Made by a program: the position numbers and the translations under genes. Below the pieces are notes generated by a model. The model was not told the origin of the DNA. It searched no databases and worked only from the letters and a program-made list of their open reading frames with translations. A stretch of 64,000 nucleotides of DNA from Serinicoccus profundi (GTDB taxonomy: Bacteria > Actinomycetota > Actinomycetes > Actinomycetales > Dermatophilaceae), in NCBI RefSeq assembly GCF_008001015.1, contig NZ_CP042862.1:806001-870000 (forward strand), read 5' to 3'. Shown in pieces: positions 34,325 through 42,895 of the stretch (its first letter is position 1; every line of letters starts with the position of its first letter).

Positions 34325-34456
34325 GAGGATCGGTGCACGCGCGCCCATCCTCACCGGGGGAGGCCCTCCGGGCGGGGAGGATCGGTGCACGTGCACGGAT
34401 ACTCCCCGGGATTCGGGTCGTGGGCGAGGGGGATCGCTGCGCGTGCACCGATCCTC
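34325..34456. repeat. Three diverged copies of a GAGGAT...ATCCTC hairpin repeat
   Basis: Hairpins at 34325-34352, 34377-34404 and about 34428-34456 share the form GAGGAT-N-GGTGCRCGYGCAC-ATCCTC, often followed by ACCGG. The second contains the perfect palindrome GTGCACGTGCAC (34385-34396). The same unit recurs as four 52-bp tandem copies near 62.5 kb. This fills the gap upstream of the end of kbl; nothing else is evident in the gap. Confidence 0.75.
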
Positions 34457-34525
34457 ACCGCAGGCGTCAGGGTATGCCGTCTCGACCGGTCGACCGTGAG
34501 TCGCCGGGGTGGAAGGTGCGTCAGC

Positions 34526-35719
<1,194 letters not shown>

Positions 35720-35728
35720 GTCTGCTCC

Positions 35729-36781
35729 TCAGCTCCAGTCCATGACGACCTTGCCACCCTCGCCCGAGCGGGCGGCCGCGAAGGCGTCCTGCCACTGCTC
35801 GGCGGGGAAGCGATGGGTGATGACCGACCGGATGCGGTCGCGCAGGACCTCGGAGGTCTGCAGCATGGCGGTCATCTTGTACCACGTCTCGTACATCTCA
35901 CGGCCGTAGATCCCCTTGAGCGTGATCATGTGCGTGATCACCTTGCCCCAGTCGATCGCGAAGGGCTCGGCCGGCAGCCCCAGCATCGCCACCCGCGCGC
36001 CGTGGGTGCAGTTGTCGATGAGCTCGGCCATGGCCTGCGGGTTGCCGGACATCTCCAGCACGAGGTCGAATCCCTCGCTCATCCCGAGCCGCTCCTGCGC
36101 GCTCGCGATCCGCTCCCGGGCGACGTTGATGCCCAGGTCGGCCCCGGCGGCCAGCGCGAGCTCGAGCCGGGCGTCGACAACGTCGGTGGCGACGACGTAC
36201 CGTGCGCCGGCGTGCCGGGCGATCGCGGTCGCCATCACACCGATGGGGCCGGAGCCGGTGATGAGGACGTCCTCACCCTCGAGCGGGAAGGAGAGCGCGG
36301 TGTGCACGGCGTTGCCGAGCGGGTCGAAGACGGCGCCGAGGTCGGGGTCGATGATCTCCGGCTGCACCCAGACGTTGGTGTGCGGCACGACGACGTAATC
36401 GGCGAAGCAGCCGTCGCGGTTGACGCCGAGGTTGGAGGTCCGCACGCACATGTGGCGGCGTCCGGCGCGGCAGTTGCGGCAGGTGCCGCAGACGACGTGC
36501 CCCTCGACGGAGCAGCGCTGCCCGACGGCCAGGCCGTAGTCGTCGTCGGTCGGCACCCCCTGGCCGAGCTCGACGATCTCGCCGTAGAACTCGTGCCCCA
36601 CCACGAGCGGCGGCTCGAGCATCGAGGCGGCCCAGTCGTCCCAGGCCGCGATGTGCAGGTCGGTGCCGCACAGCCCGGCGCGCAGCACGCGGATCTTGAC
36701 CTCGCCCCAGCCGGGGGTCGGCTCGGGGACATCGGTGAGCTCGAGGCCAGGCCCGGCGCTGGGCTTGATCAGGGCGCGCAT
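35729..36781 (-). CDS. tdh: L-threonine 3-dehydrogenase
   Basis: 350 residues, zinc-dependent medium-chain dehydrogenase. It oxidises threonine to 2-amino-3-ketobutyrate with NAD. Catalytic Zn ligands: Cys38 (RAGLCGTDLHI) and His63-Glu64 (VVGHEFYGEIV). The structural zinc lobe is CGTCRNCRAGRRHMC, and the NAD fold starts at VLITGSGPIGVMATAIARHAGARYVVATD. Cotranscribed with kbl. It lies about 5 kb from thrC-thrB, so synthesis and breakdown of threonine are near each other but on opposite strands. Confidence 0.96.
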   Translation of the reverse strand: MRALIKPSAGPGLELTDVPEPTPGWGEVKIRVLRAGLCGTDLHIAAWDDWAASMLEPPLVVGHEFYGEIVELGQGVPTDDDYGLAVGQRCSVEGHVVCGTCRNCRAGRRHMCVRTSNLGVNRDGCFADYVVVPHTNVWVQPEIIDPDLGAVFDPLGNAVHTALSFPLEGEDVLITGSGPIGVMATAIARHAGARYVVATDVVDARLELALAAGADLGINVARERIASAQERLGMSEGFDLVLEMSGNPQAMAELIDNCTHGARVAMLGLPAEPFAIDWGKVITHMITLKGIYGREMYETWYKMTAMLQTSEVLRDRIRSVITHRFPAEQWQDAFAAARSGEGGKVVMDWS

Positions 36782-36830
36782 GGGTCCATCCTGACGTATC
36801 CGTCAGGCACGCCCGCGGGTGGGCAGCGCA

Positions 36831-36836
36831 TAGGGT
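36831..36836 (+). promoter_or_regulatory. -10 box of the NUDIX-kinase fusion gene (probably leaderless)
   Basis: TAGGGT, in the context GCATAGGGT, ends 6 bases before the GTG at 36843. Confidence 0.45.
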
Positions 36837-36842
36837 GGCGCG

Positions 36843-37889
36843 GTGGACGTGCGGACGCGGGTGGGGTGCTATGCCTGGATCGAGCGGGACGGGGCGGTGC
36901 TGCTCAGTCGGTGGCGGGGGCTGACCACGCCCGACGGGCGGGTGGCGCGGCCGGCGTGGACGCTGGTCGGCGGGGGCATCGAGCCGGGGGAGACCCCGGA
37001 GCAGGCCGCGGTGCGAGAGGTGGCCGAGGAGAGCGGGTATGCCGTGCGCCTGGGTGACGTCCTCGTCACCGACGCCTGGAGCGGGCTGGACGACCGTGAC
37101 CTCACCGGGCACGAGGCCTGGCAGGCGGTGCAGATCGTCTTCACTGGCGAGGTGGTGGGCGGCGAGCTGACGGTCGAGGTCGACGGGAGCAGCGACGACG
37201 TGCGCTGGGTGCCGCTGGAGGACCTGCCCGACCTGCGGTGCGTCACCATCGTCGACAGGGCCTGGCGGGCGGCCGGTGGGCCGGGGCTGCCGTCGTCCTC
37301 GCTGTCGTTCGGGCCGGTGGACGAGCAGGCCCTCGGGCGCCTGGTGGAGGCCACGGACGGCGCCGCGCCCCGCTGCGGCGACGTGCGGGTGGTGGCCGTG
37401 GACGGGCCGAGCGGGTCCGGCAAGACGGTCATCGCCCGCGCCCTGGCCGCCGACCTCGGGGCGCCGCTGGTGCAGATGGACGACCTCTACCCCGGCTGGG
37501 ACGGCCTCGCGGCGAGCCCCGCCCTCCTGGCCCAGCAGGTGCTGGAGCCCCTCGCGAGGGGTGAGCGGGCGGCATACCGCCGCTGGGACTGGCACGCCGA
37601 CGACTGGGCGACCGAGCCGGTCGAGGTGGCCGTGGAGCCCGGCGGGGTGCTCGTCGTCGAGGGGTGCGGCAGCAGCATCGGGCCGGCGGGCGAGCACGCC
37701 GCCGTGCGCGTGTGGGTGGATGCCGAGCCGGGGCTGCGCATGCGGCGCGGGGTCGCGCGGGACGGCGAGGCATACCGGCCGCACTGGGAGCGCTGGGCGG
37801 CGCAGGAGGAGCAGGTCTTCGGCGCCGACCACACCCGCGAGCGCGCCGACCTTGTCATCGACACCACGCCCGCCCAGGTGTCGCGCTGA
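36843..37889 (+). CDS. NUDIX hydrolase fused to a uridine kinase-like P-loop domain
   Basis: 348 residues, GTG start. Residues 1-~150 are a NUDIX domain with the box GGGIEPGETPEQAAVREVAEESGYAV (43-68; shown by its G, RE, EE and G positions). Residues ~180-348 are a nucleoside kinase-like P-loop NTPase: Walker A GPSGSGKT (188-195), VQMDDLYPGWDGL (the substrate Asp region of uridine kinases), WDWHADDWA and VVVEGCGSSIG. There is no stop or frameshift between them. The joined activities suggest a nucleotide salvage or house-cleaning role; this is inference. The NUDIX substrate and kinase substrate are unknown. Confidence 0.88.
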   Translation: MDVRTRVGCYAWIERDGAVLLSRWRGLTTPDGRVARPAWTLVGGGIEPGETPEQAAVREVAEESGYAVRLGDVLVTDAWSGLDDRDLTGHEAWQAVQIVFTGEVVGGELTVEVDGSSDDVRWVPLEDLPDLRCVTIVDRAWRAAGGPGLPSSSLSFGPVDEQALGRLVEATDGAAPRCGDVRVVAVDGPSGSGKTVIARALAADLGAPLVQMDDLYPGWDGLAASPALLAQQVLEPLARGERAAYRRWDWHADDWATEPVEVAVEPGGVLVVEGCGSSIGPAGEHAAVRVWVDAEPGLRMRRGVARDGEAYRPHWERWAAQEEQVFGADHTRERADLVIDTTPAQVSR

Positions 37890-37936
37890 CGATTTCATCG
37901 GCAGCCGGACCCGGTGGTAAAGTTCTCTGCTGTTGC

Positions 37937-38012
<76 letters not shown>

Positions 38013-38015
38013 TCA

Positions 38016-38052
38016 CGAAGAGCGTCTCGGCATCGCGCCGAGGCGCTCTTCG
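38016..38052 (+). terminator. Hairpin terminator after tRNA-Lys
   Basis: CGAAGAGCG (38016-38024) pairs perfectly with CGCTCTTCG (38044-38052). The inner part CTCGG/CCGAG extends the stem. It starts four bases after the tRNA CCA. Confidence 0.7.
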
Positions 38053-38117
38053 CATCTCCCGAGGTATGCCGTCCGCTCCGTCCGGACGCGGGCCTGCCTG
38101 CGTGCCAGACTGACCGA

Positions 38118-39233
38118 GTGAGTACGGAGACCCGCGAGACCAGGGCGCGCGCCAAGACCGCCGACGACTTCGAGCAGGCCGAGGGCCGGGCTCCGGACGG
38201 GCCGACCGACCTGGGCAAGACCGACTGGAAGGCCGTCCTCAAGCGGACGATGGCGGAGTTCGGCACCGACGGGGGATCGGACCTCGCGGCCGCGATGACC
38301 TACTACGCGCTGATGTCGATCGCCCCGATGCTGCTGGCGCTGTCCACGATCCTCGGCCTGGTGGGTCAGGACGGCGCGACGGAGACGACGATCAACGACC
38401 TGGGCGGGCAGCTGGGCGTCGACGACGACACCTTGACCACGGTCAACGACTACATCGCGAGCATGGGCAGTGCGGACGGCTCGGGCATCCTGCTCGTCGT
38501 CGGTCTGCTCGGTGCGCTGTGGTCGGCCTCCAACTACGTCAACGCCTTCAGCCGGATGATGAACACCGTCTACGAGGTCGAGGAGGGGCGCCCTGTCTGG
38601 AAGCTGCGCCCGTGGCTCCTGGGGCTGACGGTGCTCTGCCTGCTCATGCTCATGACGATCGTGCTCGCGGTGAGCCTGTCCGGGTCGCTCTCCGAGGCGG
38701 TCTTCGGCGTCGTGGGTCTGTCGGACCAGGCGACGATGATCTGGAACATCGCCAAGTGGCCGGTGATCCTGATCATCCTCATCGGCATCATCGCGGTGCT
38801 CTACTGGGGCACGCCCAACGTCCGCCAGCCTTCCTTCCGTTGGCTCTCGCCCGGTGCGGCGATCGCTGTGGTGGTGTCCTGCCTCGCGGCGGCCGGCTTC
38901 GGCATCTACGTCGCCAACTTCGGCAACTACAACGCGACGTACGGCGCGCTGGGTGCTGTCGTCGTCCTGCTCCTGATGATCTTCATCATCAACAACATCC
39001 TCGTGCTGGGAGCCGAGCTGGACGCCGAGCTGGAGCGGGCCCGGGAGCTGGCTGCGGGCATGGCCGCGGAGGAGACGATCCTGCTGCCACCGCGCGATGC
39101 CAAGGGCACGGCGAAGAAGCTGGAGAAGGAGACGGAGATGGTGCGCGAGGCCCGCGCCCTGCGGATGCAGGCGGCGGGGCGTCGGCGCGCCGCGGGGGAG
39201 ACCGTGGGCCTCGAAGGTCGCGGCAGGGACTGA
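38118..39233 (+). CDS. YihY/BrkB family membrane protein
   Basis: 371 residues from the GTG at 38118, the first start after the tRNA. About six membrane spans: AMTYYALMSIAPMLLALSTILGLVG, GILLVVGLLGALWSASNYVNAF, WLLGLTVLCLLMLMTIVLAVSLS, WPVILIILIGIIAVLYWGTP, AAIAVVVSCLAAAGFGIYVANFG and LGAVVVLLLMIFIINNILVLGAELDAE. YWGTPNVRQPSFRWLSPGA and NYNATYGALG are family hallmarks. A charged cytoplasmic C-terminus with a KGTAKKLEKETEMVREARALRMQ helix could form a coiled coil. The old name ribonuclease BN is wrong for this family; function is not established. Confidence 0.9.
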   Translation: MSTETRETRARAKTADDFEQAEGRAPDGPTDLGKTDWKAVLKRTMAEFGTDGGSDLAAAMTYYALMSIAPMLLALSTILGLVGQDGATETTINDLGGQLGVDDDTLTTVNDYIASMGSADGSGILLVVGLLGALWSASNYVNAFSRMMNTVYEVEEGRPVWKLRPWLLGLTVLCLLMLMTIVLAVSLSGSLSEAVFGVVGLSDQATMIWNIAKWPVILIILIGIIAVLYWGTPNVRQPSFRWLSPGAAIAVVVSCLAAAGFGIYVANFGNYNATYGALGAVVVLLLMIFIINNILVLGAELDAELERARELAAGMAAEETILLPPRDAKGTAKKLEKETEMVREARALRMQAAGRRRAAGETVGLEGRGRD

Positions 39234-39317
39234 CGCTCGTCGGTTTCGGCGCACCGGCTCGAAGGGGCTAGGATGGTCCGCGTTGCCTGCGGCGGTCCTG
39301 ACCGCCCGGACAGCATG

Positions 39318-39393
39318 GTGGGCGTAGCTCAGCAGGTAGAGCATCGCGTTGTGGTCGCGAGGGTCGCGGGTTCAAACCCCGTCGCTCACCCCA
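39318..39393 (+). tRNA. tRNA-His (anticodon GTG), intact at the left edge of a prophage remnant
   Basis: Acceptor GTGGGCG/CGCTCAC, D arm GCTCAGCAGGTAGAGC, anticodon arm CGCGTT-GTG-GTCGCG, T arm GCGGGTTCAAACCCCGT, discriminator C and encoded CCA. Its last 19 bases before the final A (39374-39392) are duplicated at 42604-42622, which marks this gene as the attachment site of the element that follows. Confidence 0.96.
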
Positions 39394-39394
39394 G

Positions 39395-39424
39395 GGTGGC
39401 CTCGGCATTCGTGCCGGGGCCACC
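39395..39424 (+). terminator. Hairpin terminator after tRNA-His (element-side copy)
   Basis: GGTGGCC (39395-39401) pairs with GGCCACC (39418-39424), with the inner CGGCA/TGCCG stem. It is followed by TTCATTT. The loop half matches the hairpin at 42631-42666. Confidence 0.65.
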
Positions 39425-39448
39425 TTCATTTACCCACCGTCTGACCAG

Positions 39449-39622
39449 TCAGCGCTTGACCCGTGAGGCCCCGCGGCCCCGCCTGGGTGCGCCCGCGCGC
39501 TCCAAGATGTTGCGGACGGCGCCGTGGCTGCGGCCGGTGATCTCGGTGAGCTCACGCAGGGATCGGCCGGCCAGGTACTCGCGCACAAGGAACGTCTTGA
39601 CGTCCTTAGGGAGGTAGTGCAC
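39449..39622 (-). CDS. Small helix-turn-helix protein
   Basis: 57 residues from a GTG at 39622, ending at TGA 39449. The sequence VREYLAGRSLREL, then TEITGRSHGAVRNILERAG, then APRRGRGASRVKR, is a compact helix-turn-helix followed by a basic tail. Such 55-70 residue proteins, with GRSxGxVxxIL recognition helices and an RGRG tail, are common in actinobacteria and their phages. It is the first gene of the remnant on the tRNA side. It may bind DNA near the attachment site or be a leftover phage regulator; its targets are unknown. There is no clear ribosome-binding site. Confidence 0.6.
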   Translation of the reverse strand: MHYLPKDVKTFLVREYLAGRSLRELTEITGRSHGAVRNILERAGAPRRGRGASRVKR

Positions 39623-39687
39623 GGGCCGTGTCCATCCGCGCGAGCTCGGGGTCGGGCTCGTGGGTGGGGGCTGGGTGGGGCGGTAGG

Positions 39688-40755
39688 TCAGGCGGGGGTC
39701 GGCACCAGGGCTCGGGTGATGGCCGTCTGCATCGACCTGTACCCGGAGGCGTTGAGGTGCACGCCGTCGCCGCAGTCGAATCCGGGCGAGATGTCCTCGT
39801 CGTTCCTACTCACCGGCGGGACCATGTCGCACAGGTCGCGCGCTTCGTCCGGGGTGGTCTTGAGCCAGGCGTTGTAGGCGCGGCGGGTGTCCTCCGTGGC
39901 GCCGCTGAGCCGAGACCTCGGCAGGAGAGTCGTCGACGCGATCACCGGGGACACGTATTCGGTGAGGATCTGCATGGTGGTCGCGCGCCGCTCCTGCATC
40001 TGATCCAAGGACGCGCCTGCGAAGACGTCGTTGGAGCCCATCGCGTGAAACGCGGCGTCGGGGCGGGAAAGGTGCTGCCACCTCGCCCATTTGTGGGCGA
40101 AGGGGTTGGACCAGCCAGCCATCGTGTCGCCCGACGCCGTGTAGTGCACCGGGAGTGCACCGATGCGGCGGCAGTAGATCGACAGCCACGACTCGAAGAC
40201 CGGCAGGGATGCCCCGACCCCGGAGGCCAGGGAGTCGCCGAAGACCGCGAGGACGGGCACGTCGGGCTCGATCTCGGCCTCGATCCACGCGTCCAGGGGC
40301 AGCGACACGACCCGGGTGAGGGTCGCGGACTGCGACGACACCGATGACGCCGACCAGCCACCGCCGACGACCCGCCTGGTGATGCCCGTGGTGCTGAACG
40401 AGTAGGAGATCGCGTACTCGACACCGGCCTCGATCGGGGTCCGTTGCCACCGGGTGACGGTCCCCGTCGTCCGGTCCGAAGCGATCAGGGCCGGGGTCGC
40501 CGTGAACGCGCCCGAGGTGGCGGGCCCGAAGTAGACCTGCGGAAGGGAGACGCCTGATCCGATGACGCCGAAGCGCGGGTTGTTGTTGCGGAAGTGGATG
40601 CGCCAGCGGTTGATGCGAATGCCGAACCTCACTGGCATCCGCATGATGCCGGAGGTCGCGCCGGCGGCGTCCGAACCCCCCACGGTGAGAGCCAGAGGCA
40701 CCCTACGGGGACCGACAGAGGACTGCGATGGTGCGGCGGTAGGCGCGTCAGGCAT
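39688..40755 (-). CDS. SGNH/GDSL-hydrolase domain protein of a prophage remnant
   Basis: 355 residues. The N-terminal ~165 residues are beta-rich (MPVRFGIRINRWRIHFRNNN..., TPIEAGVEYAISYSFSTTG), resembling a structural or receptor-binding part. The C-terminal ~190 residues are an SGNH hydrolase: block I VLAVFGDSLASGVG with the Ser nucleophile, block II in YTASGDTMAGW, block III GSNDVFAG, and block V DGVHLNASGY with the Asp-x-x-His pair. No signal peptide. Tail-associated esterases of this fold deacetylate host surface polysaccharides. It shares this layout with the next gene, so the two are tandem paralogues. Confidence 0.75.
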   Translation of the reverse strand: MPDAPTAAPSQSSVGPRRVPLALTVGGSDAAGATSGIMRMPVRFGIRINRWRIHFRNNNPRFGVIGSGVSLPQVYFGPATSGAFTATPALIASDRTTGTVTRWQRTPIEAGVEYAISYSFSTTGITRRVVGGGWSASSVSSQSATLTRVVSLPLDAWIEAEIEPDVPVLAVFGDSLASGVGASLPVFESWLSIYCRRIGALPVHYTASGDTMAGWSNPFAHKWARWQHLSRPDAAFHAMGSNDVFAGASLDQMQERRATTMQILTEYVSPVIASTTLLPRSRLSGATEDTRRAYNAWLKTTPDEARDLCDMVPPVSRNDEDISPGFDCGDGVHLNASGYRSMQTAITRALVPTPA

Positions 40756-40848
40756 AGCGCCTGCGTCGAGCCGAGTCCATCCGGCTCAGGGTACAGGCCG
40801 ACCATGCCCCATCCACAGCTGAGGCGCCAGGTGCGGATGCGCTGGGGG

Positions 40849-42411
40849 TCAGCGGATGGCGGATGCCAGCGCGGCGGTGCCCGAGCTCGTGAAGTGGATG
40901 CCGTCCGTTGCGACGAGGTCAGCGCGGGGTGCGTTGCCAGCCTCGTTCTCGACGGCGGCGGCCTGGTCCACGATGCCGTCGATGCCTGCGGGGAAGGACC
41001 GGAGCCAGTTGTTGAACGCGGCCCGCAGCGTCTCGTTGGCCGTCCCGGTCCATGCCGTGCGCGGGGTCACCGTGGCGACGAGCACGGTCGAGGTCAGACG
41101 CTCACGGACGAGCCCGACGAGCGTGGCGAGGTTCGCCTGGAGCGTCTTGAGGTTGGTGCCGGCGTGGATGTCGTTGTTGCCGAGCGCGATGAGCACCCGG
41201 TCGGCAGGGCCGTAGTTGGTGACGTCGGTCCACTTCATCGAAGCGGGATCGCCCCAGTTGACGCCGATCCACTCGCTCATCGCGGCACCACCGAAGGCGT
41301 GGGTGCGGACGGCCCGGCCCGCGGACCGGTTGGCGATGGCCAGGGGTGCCTCACGGACAGGCAGGGTCGCCGATGACGCCGCGGCGATGGAGTCGCCGAT
41401 GATGACGTCGACCGGGTCGTCGGTGTCGAGGACCGTCTCGATGCGGATGTCGAACGGGAGCCGCTTCACGGCGGCGCCGGTCGGGCCGCTCGTCAGCTCG
41501 GCGTTCATGGGGTTGCCGTTGGTCCACCAGCCGCCGCCCATGCCGAGGTGGACCTCCTGCCCGTTGGTCTGGTAGCCGAGGGACATCATGTAGTCCACGC
41601 CGGGGACGAGTTCGCTGGTCACCCAGGGGGAGGTGTAGCCCGCGCCCATGTCGGCCACGGACGCGTCGCGCAGGATGATGCGGAGCCCGGACGGGAAGGT
41701 GCCCGAGGGCGTGAAGCTCGACGTGATCGCCCCGGCGGCGTCGTGGTCGGCGGTGCCGACGCAGAGGGTGCGGATGGTCACGCCACCGGCGTAGGCCGTG
41801 TTGGTGCGGTAGTTCGCGTTGCGGATGACGACGCGCCACTTGCGGACCCTGGTGGGCACGGTGAACGGGGTGCGGACCGACCGTGACGTATTGGTCTCGG
41901 TGAGCATGGCCTGGGGCCGGGTGATCGCCAGCGGCGCCACCTTCTCCCCGGCGATCCGCGCCCACGTCGTCCACAGCCCGTCAGGCCGCAGGCGACGCTC
42001 GAAGGTGGACGAGACCTCGCCGCGGGTGACGTAGGTGTCGATGACGCCGGTCCGGGTGAGGAGCCCACCTTCGGCGCTGGGGAGGCCGGTGACGGTGTGA
42101 GCGTTCGGGACGTCGTGGCGGCCGGGGCCGACCGTGGTGGCGTTGCCGGTCGCGAGCGGCTCGGCGACGCGGGGGATGTCGTCAGTGCGCAGCCACGGTC
42201 CCCATCCGCCCGTGCCGCGGTTGCGACGCCACGTGCCGTACATCCCGTAATCCTGCCACTCCTGCCGAACGGACGTCGCCACCCCTGTCGACAGTTCCGC
42301 GACAGTCAGGAAGCCCGAGCTGGCGCCGCCGGGCTTGTTGATGGGGTCGGCGGCGAAGCCGGGGTAGAAACCAGGCTCGACGATGTCGTCCAGGTTGGTG
42401 CCCGAAGCCAT
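40849..42411 (-). CDS. Phage tail-fibre-like protein with C-terminal SGNH hydrolase domain
   Basis: 520 residues from ATG 42411. The N-terminus has a pyocin-knob-like module (LDDIVEPGFYPGFAADPINKP ... VRQEWQDYGMYGTWRRN ... GGWGPWLRTD), then a second repeat ending LRPDGLWTTWARIAGEK. A beta domain leads to an SGNH hydrolase: VDVIIGDSIAAASS (Ser), FGGAAMSEWIG, ALGNNDIHAG and DGIHFTSSGTAAL (Asp, His). This is the architecture of receptor-binding tail proteins with an esterase tip. The frame stays open for 38 codons upstream of the ATG to a TAG, with phage-like sequence, so the original 5' end seems to be missing. Confidence 0.78.
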   Translation of the reverse strand: MASGTNLDDIVEPGFYPGFAADPINKPGGASSGFLTVAELSTGVATSVRQEWQDYGMYGTWRRNRGTGGWGPWLRTDDIPRVAEPLATGNATTVGPGRHDVPNAHTVTGLPSAEGGLLTRTGVIDTYVTRGEVSSTFERRLRPDGLWTTWARIAGEKVAPLAITRPQAMLTETNTSRSVRTPFTVPTRVRKWRVVIRNANYRTNTAYAGGVTIRTLCVGTADHDAAGAITSSFTPSGTFPSGLRIILRDASVADMGAGYTSPWVTSELVPGVDYMMSLGYQTNGQEVHLGMGGGWWTNGNPMNAELTSGPTGAAVKRLPFDIRIETVLDTDDPVDVIIGDSIAAASSATLPVREAPLAIANRSAGRAVRTHAFGGAAMSEWIGVNWGDPASMKWTDVTNYGPADRVLIALGNNDIHAGTNLKTLQANLATLVGLVRERLTSTVLVATVTPRTAWTGTANETLRAAFNNWLRSFPAGIDGIVDQAAAVENEAGNAPRADLVATDGIHFTSSGTAALASAIR

Positions 42412-42525
42412 GAGTGGCCAGTTCCAGCGCGCGATCGCCTCGGCCTCACCGATGGCCGCGTCGACCTCGTCAGCCAGGCCGGGCAGGTCGACCGCGAGAG
42501 TATGTGGGTCGATAGTGCCCTGGAT
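42412..42525 (-). pseudogene. 5' remnant of the tail-fibre reading frame
   Basis: In frame with the ATG at 42411, 38 open codons encode IQGTIDPHTLAVDLPGLADE and then VDAAIGEAEAIARWNWPL, protein-like and phage-like. They are preceded by TAG (42526-42528) and contain no ATG, GTG or TTG. The rest of the gap to the repeat at 42604 shows no gene. This fits truncation of a longer tail gene during formation of the remnant. Confidence 0.5.
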
Positions 42526-42603
42526 CTAGCGAATCTTGGAGCGGGTCGCTGACCAGCGCTTTCCTGGGTTGGTGCTGGCGGGCGGGGTGCTGGGTGAGGA
42601 GTT

Positions 42604-42622
42604 AAACCCCGTCGCTCACCCC
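42604..42622. repeat. Right-end attachment repeat (copy of the tRNA-His 3' end)
   Basis: AAACCCCGTCGCTCACCCC, identical to 39374-39392 within tRNA-His. The base after it is G instead of the A of CCA. It marks the right boundary of the prophage remnant. Confidence 0.82.
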
Positions 42623-42630
42623 GAGGTATG

Positions 42631-42666
42631 ACGAAGGGCCTCGGCATCCGTGCCGGGGCCCTTCGT
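42631..42666 (+). terminator. Hairpin terminator at the right boundary, probably the original one of tRNA-His
   Basis: ACGAAGGGCC (42631-42640) pairs perfectly with GGCCCTTCGT (42657-42666), with an inner CGGCA/TGCCG stem. Its core is nearly identical to that of the hairpin at 39395-39424. The next ~230 bases, up to orn, hold nothing I can identify. Confidence 0.7.
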
Positions 42667-42895
42667 CGTGCCGACCTCCGCTGACGAGGGCCGGGTCGGC
42701 ATACCGGGCTCTGCTCGATGGACCTCAGGTCTCCGCGTCACACCCGCACCACACCGCGCAGGAAAACAGGCTGTGCGCGGGAAAATGCACCGCGCAGATC
42801 CCGATTTCCTGGCAGGTCGTGGCGGATGCGACAAGAGGGGTCTGGCGGTCGGAAGCGGCCCGCGCAGCCGCGGCCCAGGTCGGCCTCCGTGAGGC

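Larger units (their letters stand above)
39374..42622. mobile_element. Prophage remnant inserted at tRNA-His (bounded by 19-bp direct repeats)
   Basis: The two ends carry the identical 19-mer AAACCCCGTCGCTCACCCC (39374-39392 inside tRNA-His; 42604-42622). Each copy is followed by a GGCCTCGGCATYCGTGCCGG hairpin. Between lie a small HTH gene and two SGNH-hydrolase genes, one with a phage tail-fibre-like N-terminus, all on the minus strand. No integrase, capsid, portal or replication gene is present, so it is a ~3.2-kb deletion derivative rather than an active phage. The chromosome-wide word TATGCC is absent inside. An alternative is a small cargo element that borrows an integrase in trans. Confidence 0.72.

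Noticed and set aside
39628-40347. A plus-strand frame across the first SGNH gene
   Set aside because: The minus-strand protein has all SGNH blocks in order, while this frame is compositionally a shadow.
39394-42603. Integrase gene inside the tRNA-His element
   Set aside because: I looked in all frames for the tyrosine recombinase R...HxxR...Y pattern and serine recombinase catalytic region and found none.
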